In this document: positions 7,029-11,712 of the stretch, piece after piece
How the letters are laid out: each line of letters starts with the position of its first letter
Numbering within the stretch: the stretch's first letter is position 1
DNA from: Candidatus Cloacimonadota bacterium
Lineage (GTDB): Bacteria > Cloacimonadota > Cloacimonadia > Cloacimonadales > JAJBBL01
Assembly (NCBI GenBank): GCA_020532365.1
Contig: JAJBBL010000040.1
Span: 1-14,077, forward strand
DNA: 14,077 nucleotides
Reading direction: 5' to 3'
Notes under the pieces: generated by a model
Databases searched by the model: none
The model's input: only the letters and a program-made list of their open reading frames with translations
Told to the model about the DNA's origin: nothing
Made by a program: the position numbers and the translations under genes

Positions 7029-8405
7029 ATGGAAACGAGACCTTACGCAGAACCTTACAAAATTAAAGTTGTAGAGGAAATTAAGCTTAACACGAAAGAA
7101 GAGAGAGAACAAAAGATTAAAGAGGCTGGATATAACCTCTTTAACTTGAAATCTGAAGACGTATTTATTGACCTGCTGACAGACTCAGGTACCGGCGCAA
7201 TGAGTGATAATCAGTGGTCGGCAATTATGAAAGGTGATGAAAGTTATGCCGGTTCAAAAAGCTTTTTCGAGCTCCAAAAGACTATCAATACACTTTTGGG
7301 TATGCCTTACCTTATCCCAACACACCAAGGTAGAGCTGCCGAAAACGTACTCTTCTCAGCTCTGATCAAAAAAGATGACGTCATCCCTGGGAATACACAC
7401 TTCGATACCACTAAAGGACATATCGAACATAGACAAGCAGTCGCCTTAGACTGTACTGTCGACGAAGCTTTCGACCCGGAAATAGAACTACCGTTCAAAG
7501 GTAACATCGACTTGGCTAAATTAGAGAAAGCGTTTAACGACTATCCAAAAGACAAAATTAAGTTCACTAACCTTACTATTACCTGTAATAGCGGTGGTGG
7601 ACAACCTGTATCGATGAAAAACATTAAAGAGGTCAGCGAGCTTTGTAAAAAATATGATAAAATGCTGTTCTTCGATGCCGCTCGTTTTGCTGAAAACGCC
7701 TACTTCATCAAAGTACGCGAAGAAGGCTATCAAGACAAAACTATCAAAGAAATAGTGCGTGAAATGTTTAGCTACGTCGATGGATGTACAATGAGCTCTA
7801 AAAAAGACGGACTCGTCAATATCGGTGGTTTTATCGCCCTCAAATCAGAAGAGCTGTACCGTCAATGCTCAGTCTATGAAATTATGTTTGAAGGGTATCT
7901 GACCTATGGTGGACTCGCCGGTAGAGATATGGCTGCATTAGCTGTCGGGCTCAACGAATCTACTGAATACGATTACCTTCACAGCAGAATCAGACAAATG
8001 CAATACCTCGGAGATAAACTCGTCGAAGCAGGTATTTCTATTGTCAGACCTGTCGGTGGGCACGCAGTTTACGTAGACGCTAAGAGCTTCTTGCCTAACA
8101 TCCCACAAAGTGAATTCCCAGCACAAGTATTAGGTGTAGAGCTCTATATTGAAGCTGGTGTTCGTGGCGTTGAAGTTGGAGTAGTCTTAGCCGATAGAGA
8201 CCCTGTTACCAGAGAGAATCGCTTCCCTAAACTTGACTTGCTGAGATTGGCTATACCACGTAGAGTATATACCGACAATCACTTAGACGTAATAGTGTGG
8301 GGACTTAAACAGGTTCATAAAAGAAGAAATGAGTGCCGTGGCTTAAAGTTTACCTACGAAGCACCCATTATGAGACACTTCACAGCCAGGTTTGAGAGAG
8401 TCTAA
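7029..8405 (+). CDS. tnaA: Tryptophanase (PLP-dependent beta-eliminating lyase)
   Basis: 458 residues of the tryptophanase/tyrosine phenol-lyase family, which uses pyridoxal phosphate to release the side chain of tryptophan or tyrosine plus pyruvate and ammonia. Visible motifs are IDLLTDSGTGAMS (47-59), THQGR (98-102, Arg102 contacting PLP phosphate), FDAARFAENAYF (215-226) and MSSKKD, where Lys259 is the expected Schiff-base lysine. In many stretches (FSYVDGCTMSSKKDGLVN, YGGLAGRDM, RHFTARF) it reads like tyrosine phenol-lyase. The specificity positions instead follow E. coli tryptophanase: Asp126 (tryptophanase Asp137, lyase Thr124), Val383 (tryptophanase Ile396, lyase Arg381) and His450 (tryptophanase His463, lyase Phe448). 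I therefore call tryptophanase, giving indole, pyruvate and ammonia; the alignment was done by eye from remembered sequences. AGAGGAG 5 nt upstream supports the start. queH begins 10 nt after the stop codon, so the two are probably co-transcribed. Confidence 0.9.
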   Translation: METRPYAEPYKIKVVEEIKLNTKEEREQKIKEAGYNLFNLKSEDVFIDLLTDSGTGAMSDNQWSAIMKGDESYAGSKSFFELQKTINTLLGMPYLIPTHQGRAAENVLFSALIKKDDVIPGNTHFDTTKGHIEHRQAVALDCTVDEAFDPEIELPFKGNIDLAKLEKAFNDYPKDKIKFTNLTITCNSGGGQPVSMKNIKEVSELCKKYDKMLFFDAARFAENAYFIKVREEGYQDKTIKEIVREMFSYVDGCTMSSKKDGLVNIGGFIALKSEELYRQCSVYEIMFEGYLTYGGLAGRDMAALAVGLNESTEYDYLHSRIRQMQYLGDKLVEAGISIVRPVGGHAVYVDAKSFLPNIPQSEFPAQVLGVELYIEAGVRGVEVGVVLADRDPVTRENRFPKLDLLRLAIPRRVYTDNHLDVIVWGLKQVHKRRNECRGLKFTYEAPIMRHFTARFERV

Positions 8406-8415
8406 TCACAATAAT

Positions 8416-8967
8416 ATGAAACTATTGATGCACGTTTGTTGTGCTCCGTGCGGTATTGCACCGTATCGGTTTCTTACCGATAAGGGTGAGTATAAAGTCG
8501 ATACTTACTGGTATAATGACAATATTCATCCTTATCGAGAATATAAAAAAAGATTCGATACCTACCAAGCTTGGACTGCCAAGGAGGGTATCGAATCTAT
8601 CGTTGAAGATGACTATAATTTAGAACTCTTTTTGAAGAAAGTGGCTGACCGGTCTGAACAACGTTGCTTTATTTGCTACTACGATAGGCTTAAAAAAACT
8701 GTCCTTACCGCTAAAAAACACTCGTATGATGCCTTTACCTCTACCCTACTCTACAGCGTATATCAGAATCATCCGTTGATGAAACGAATAGGAGAAGAGC
8801 TGGCTTTAAAGTATGACGTACATTTTCACTACCAAGATTTTAGAACGCTCTGGCAGAGCGGAGTTGAGCTATCTCGAAATGAAGAGATGTATCGTCAACC
8901 TTATTGTGGCTGTATCTATAGTGAAAAAGAACGTTACCACAAAAAGAAGATAAATGACGCTAAATAG
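8416..8967 (+). CDS. queH: Epoxyqueuosine reductase QueH
   Basis: 183 residues. QueH (formerly DUF208) reduces epoxyqueuosine to queuosine at the wobble position (34) of tRNAs with GUN anticodons; it replaces the unrelated QueG in many bacteria. The iron- and cluster-binding cysteines are visible: HVCCAPC (Cys8, Cys9, Cys12), RCFICYYDRL (Cys84, Cys87) and the C-terminal PYCGCIYS (Cys164, Cys166). The frame extends upstream to a TTG at 8392 inside tnaA. I chose the ATG at 8416 because MKLLMHVCC matches the normal N-terminus of the family. The Shine-Dalgarno sequence is poor, which suggests translational coupling to tnaA, whose stop is 10 nt before. No other queuosine gene lies in the window, so its linkage to tryptophanase is unexplained. 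Confidence 0.92.
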   Translation: MKLLMHVCCAPCGIAPYRFLTDKGEYKVDTYWYNDNIHPYREYKKRFDTYQAWTAKEGIESIVEDDYNLELFLKKVADRSEQRCFICYYDRLKKTVLTAKKHSYDAFTSTLLYSVYQNHPLMKRIGEELALKYDVHFHYQDFRTLWQSGVELSRNEEMYRQPYCGCIYSEKERYHKKKINDAK

Positions 8968-9036
8968 GTTTATTGAAGGGTAAATGTTAAAGCTAAGTAA
9001 GAATCGACGTTTTAGACCGAAGAGAGCTTAAGAGTT

Positions 9037-9489
9037 ATGCGTAAAACTATTCTATCCCTTGTTTTATTAGTGTTAATATCCACCCTCTGCTTTGGCTTTG
9101 AGACGGGTAAGAACCCTACTAAAGCAGCAGTACTTTCACTCGCAATACCGGGTGGTGGACAGTTCTACAACGAAGCTTACTATAAATCTGTCGGTGTCTT
9201 ATCGGTTCAAGCGTTTGTGATCAGCCAAACTGTATACAATCATAACCTGATGGTTGACTATCGAGACAAAATGAACAGCTCAGAAGGTGAAGCAAAACTT
9301 TTATATGAATCGAAGTTTAACCAGATGCATAGAAGAAGACAGAATGACTTTTGGTGGTTAGGCTCCATAGCTTTTCTCTCTATTGTAGACGCCATAGTAG
9401 ATGCACACTTATATAACTTTGAAGATAAGCGTGACGAGGTTCACATCCTTTTCGGAGGGAACAAAATAGGTATCGGAATCAATTTCTGA
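9037..9489 (+). CDS. DUF5683 family protein with signal peptide
   Basis: 150 residues. It has an N-terminal signal peptide (MRKTILSLVLLVLISTLCFG), probably cleaved after Gly20. The mature part carries the two conserved blocks I associate with DUF5683: PTKAAVLSLAIPGGGQFYN with a following YYKS (about 27-50), and a C-terminal FLSIVDAIVDAHLYNFE (about 113-129) before short beta strands. Two hydrophobic helices (about 50-65 and 105-122) suggest a small envelope or membrane-associated protein. The family is common in the Bacteroidetes/FCB group and has no known function. It lies 69 nt after queH on the same strand with only weak ribosome-binding sequence (AGAGAG at 9021-9026, 10 nt away), so it may be read through from tnaA-queH. 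It ends 6 nt from the stop of the convergent foldase-like gene. Confidence 0.75.
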   Translation: MRKTILSLVLLVLISTLCFGFETGKNPTKAAVLSLAIPGGGQFYNEAYYKSVGVLSVQAFVISQTVYNHNLMVDYRDKMNSSEGEAKLLYESKFNQMHRRRQNDFWWLGSIAFLSIVDAIVDAHLYNFEDKRDEVHILFGGNKIGIGINF

Positions 9490-9492
9490 TTC
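9476..9492. terminator. Small hairpin between convergent genes
   Basis: GAATCA (9476-9481), a 5-nt loop and TGATTC (9487-9492) form a 6-bp stem that includes the DUF5683 stop codon. A T-run appears only about 14 nt further on, so terminator function is doubtful on either strand. Confidence 0.2.
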
Positions 9493-9495
9493 TAA

Positions 9496-11247
9496 TTACT
9501 TAACGCTTTTTCTCCAGTCTTTTACCTTCACCTTTTTCCGTTCCGCTTTCTGCCACTCTGTGAAATAATCCTCTTTGGTTCGTTCAAAGATTTTTCCTCT
9601 AATGCTGTTTTTAACCTCATTGGTAAATTCCATCCTGTTAGCAGGATAAAAGGTATGCACAACACCTACATAAAGACCATCTTTGCCCTCAACCTCTTTG
9701 CATACAATTCTATCTTTTTTAGGGGTAAACATCATAGTAGTTAGCTCTTTTATATCTGCTTGTGGGAAGTAAGTGGTGGAGTCAAATCTTTCGAAATCGA
9801 AAACCTCACGTCCACTGTTTTCAGCCATAGCTAACACGTTGCCGTAGTTACTCTTCTTCAGAAACTCTTCTACCTTTTTATGAGCCGCATCTTTACGTTT
9901 CTGCAATACTAATTCTTCTCTGATTTTATCGGCAACCTGATGCAACGGTTTAAAATCTCTCTTCTGATTATCTATAACGTAAAGTAGAACATACGCTTGC
10001 AAATAGTTGTTAAACATAGGTTCGAAAATAGTCCCTTTGACCGCCGCTATACCTTTCTCTACGACCGAGTCGCTCTTCCCTAACCCAGGGATATACGGAT
10101 TTTCGGGGGTAACTTTGTTTACCTGACTAACCTCTATGTCGAACTCTCTGGCAGCCCTTTTAAGCCCTACCTCCGAAGCTAAAGACCTTATGTTTACAGC
10201 CTGTTCGTAGAGCCGGTTCTTGGTGTGAGGAGAAGGTTTATGTTTAATCACTATTTCTCGTAGTTTGACAAGACTCCTTGTCCTTGCCATCAGCTGGTAA
10301 AGAGCCCACCCTTCTGCAATTTCGTAAGGCTTAGTGTACTGATCAAGTTCAAGCTTTTCAATATCTTGCCTTATGTTGTTAGGAAGAGAGCTTAGTTCGA
10401 TGAAGTTCATTTCGCCGTTTTTGGTGGCAGTAGGAGCATCGGAGACCTTACCGGCTAAAATAGAAAAGAGTATTCCATCCTGCAGCTCTTGATATACTGA
10501 ATCGGCCACTGTTTTAGTGTTCAGAATATCCGCCTTGTTGGCTTCGAGCGGGAATACTATGTATTGAAAGGAGACATAAGGGTCGAGAAGGTAGTCCAAA
10601 CGGTTCTTTTGATAATAGCTTTCAACCTCTCGATCGTAAACTACCGTATCTTCAAAAGAGTCGTAATAAAAGGCGATTAAAGATGCATTAGCTGAAGAGT
10701 TCTCAACCAAATACTCGTCGAAAATCTCCTCCTCTTTAATAGGCATCTCCGCCTGTACACGCTCTTTAAGTTTGCCAAGAGGTGCGTAAATTTGATAGTA
10801 AAGCTCTACCAACCAAGCAAGGTCTACCGGCTTGTTCGTTCTTAAGGATTGTACATATTTGTTCAGATCAAACTCACCCTCTATGTTGAACTGTCTCGAA
10901 GTGAGTATTATGTCTGGAACCTCTTTAGTCAAAAGATCTATCACCTCTTGAGTGGTTACAGTAATCTCGTACCTTCTGAGCTGCTCTTGGAAAACAATAC
11001 CCTCCACAACATTGTTAAAAGCAGCGTCACTCATCTGCTGCTTCTCACTCTCGTCGGGTGAAAAACCGTACTCTAAATAATACGATTCATATTGATTTCT
11101 ATAAGCTAAGTTGTACTCCTGTGTGGTGATAAACCTGTCGTTTACCTTCCCTACGTAGTTTGTCGGTCTTGCAGTACAACCTGCAATAATAATTATAATT
11201 AGTAACAGTCCGATGATCAACCTTGTTTGATTAATAGCCTTCTTCAT
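9496..11247 (-). CDS. SurA/PpiD-like peptidylprolyl isomerase family lipoprotein
   Basis: 583 residues. The signal peptide is unusually isoleucine-rich and ends in the lipobox IAGC, so Cys24 is lipidated. Residues 30-170 resemble the SurA/PpiD N-terminal chaperone domain (VGKVNDRFITTQEY, then helices). Residues 224-322 follow a parvulin-like pattern (VSFQYIVF, then an ADSVYQELQDGILFSILAGKVSD helix block, then GEMNFIE). A second similar segment, starting LREIVIKH, covers about 327-427; basic helices close the protein. Members help outer-membrane proteins fold in the periplasm. The histidine usual in the first strand of parvulins (HILV) is Tyr229 here, and the usual GYHII at the end is GWALYQL, so isomerase activity may be lost and a chaperone-only role is plausible (inference). 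The start has AAGGAG (11254-11259) 6 nt upstream and a TTGACA box 41 nt upstream. Confidence 0.8.
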   Translation of the reverse strand: MKKAINQTRLIIGLLLIIIIIAGCTARPTNYVGKVNDRFITTQEYNLAYRNQYESYYLEYGFSPDESEKQQMSDAAFNNVVEGIVFQEQLRRYEITVTTQEVIDLLTKEVPDIILTSRQFNIEGEFDLNKYVQSLRTNKPVDLAWLVELYYQIYAPLGKLKERVQAEMPIKEEEIFDEYLVENSSANASLIAFYYDSFEDTVVYDREVESYYQKNRLDYLLDPYVSFQYIVFPLEANKADILNTKTVADSVYQELQDGILFSILAGKVSDAPTATKNGEMNFIELSSLPNNIRQDIEKLELDQYTKPYEIAEGWALYQLMARTRSLVKLREIVIKHKPSPHTKNRLYEQAVNIRSLASEVGLKRAAREFDIEVSQVNKVTPENPYIPGLGKSDSVVEKGIAAVKGTIFEPMFNNYLQAYVLLYVIDNQKRDFKPLHQVADKIREELVLQKRKDAAHKKVEEFLKKSNYGNVLAMAENSGREVFDFERFDSTTYFPQADIKELTTMMFTPKKDRIVCKEVEGKDGLYVGVVHTFYPANRMEFTNEVKNSIRGKIFERTKEDYFTEWQKAERKKVKVKDWRKSVK

Positions 11248-11253
11248 ATGTGT

Positions 11254-11294
11254 CTCCTTATGTAGCTGAGTTGCTGATCGTTCTATATTGTCAA
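11254..11294 (-). promoter_or_regulatory. Upstream region of the foldase-like gene: TTGACA box and ribosome binding site
   Basis: On the minus strand TTGACA (11294-11289) is 41 nt before the ATG and AAGGAG (11259-11254) is 6 nt before it. The bases before the box (ATTATTTG) nearly match those before the TTGACA of the TPR gene (ATTATTTGG). No clear -10 hexamer follows at normal spacing. Confidence 0.35.
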
Positions 11295-11348
11295 CAAATA
11301 ATATCGATCGGACGTAAGATTACCCACTTCTGTTTTGCCACATGTAGG

Positions 11349-11466
11349 AGTCGCTTTAACATTTATCGTTAGCGCAAACCTTTGCCTGCCAAGTAGCCAC
11401 TTTTTTCAATCCTTAATTATTCTTTTATCTTTTTAATCTGTGAAATCTGTGTAATCTGCGAGAGGC
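11349..11466. repeat. 118-bp direct repeat, copy 1
   Basis: This copy matches 11521-11638 at all but two positions. It contains an internal bulged stem (11352-11360 with 11368-11374), a pyrimidine-rich middle and three tandem 9-mers of the form AATCTGTGA at 11435-11461. It has no open reading frame of note and no transposase, so it is an interspersed-repeat type element, not a gene. Confidence 0.9.
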
Positions 11467-11494
11467 TTTTTATAATTGATTATTTGATGATCTC

Positions 11495-11519
11495 GGGCAG
11501 AGCAAGCCACTGCCCCTAC
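11495..11519 (-). repeat. REP-like element 1: GTAG plus GC-rich hairpin
   Basis: Read on the minus strand: GTAG, then GGGCAG, a 9-nt loop and CTGCCC. The layout of a GTAG tetranucleotide immediately 5' to a hairpin matches REP elements moved by RAYT (TnpA_REP) proteins. No RAYT gene is in the window. Confidence 0.65.
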
Positions 11520-11520
11520 A

Positions 11521-11638
11521 AGTCGCTTTAACATTTATCGTTAGCGCAAACCTTTGCTTGCCAAGTAGCCACTTTTTTCAATCCTTAATCATTCTTTTAT
11601 CTTTTTAATCTGTGAAATCTGTGTAATCTGCGAGAGGC
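11521..11638. repeat. 118-bp direct repeat, copy 2
   Basis: Second copy, offset 172 bp from the first, differing from it by only two C/T changes. It includes the same triple 9-mer (11607-11633). The sequence between the copies holds REP-like element 1. Confidence 0.9.
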
Positions 11639-11648
11639 ATATTAAAAC

Positions 11649-11673
11649 GGGCGGAGCAAGCCGCCGCCCCTAC
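11649..11673 (-). repeat. REP-like element 2, possibly also terminator of the beta-helix gene
   Basis: Read on the minus strand: GTAG, then GGGCGG, a 9-nt loop and CCGCCC, followed by GTTTT. It differs from element 1 by a compensatory pair in the stem (A-T there, G-C here) and one loop base. Lying about 40 nt after the beta-helix stop codon with a short T-run behind it, it could act as an intrinsic terminator for that gene. Confidence 0.65.
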
Positions 11674-11680
11674 GAAACTA

Positions 11681-11712
11681 CACAACCTTGCAACCTCACA
11701 ACTTCACAACTC
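11681..11712. repeat. Four tandem 8-bp repeats ending at the beta-helix stop codon
   Basis: Units CACAACCT, TGCAACCT, CACAACTT and CACAACTC follow each other without gaps. The last base of the fourth unit is also the last base of the stop codon of the minus-strand beta-helix gene. Confidence 0.6.

Larger units (their letters stand above)
11248..11711. other. 464-bp repeat-rich intergenic region
   Basis: Between the start of the foldase-like gene and the end of the beta-helix gene there is no protein or RNA gene I can support. Most of it is made of the 118-bp direct repeats, the two REP-like hairpins and the 8-bp tandem repeats listed separately. The remaining unexplained parts are 11295-11348 and an AT-rich spacer at 11467-11494. 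Confidence 0.7.

Noticed and set aside
7029..8405. Annotation as tyrosine phenol-lyase
   Set aside because: Overall resemblance is strong, but the substrate-specifying positions (Asp126, Val383, His450) match tryptophanase.
8392..8415. Upstream TTG start for queH overlapping tnaA
   Set aside because: The added residues are unlike the family N-terminus, which begins just before the CC motif as it does from the ATG at 8416.
11349..11638. CRISPR array
   Set aside because: Only two copies, each 118 bp, with no short regular spacers and no cas genes nearby.
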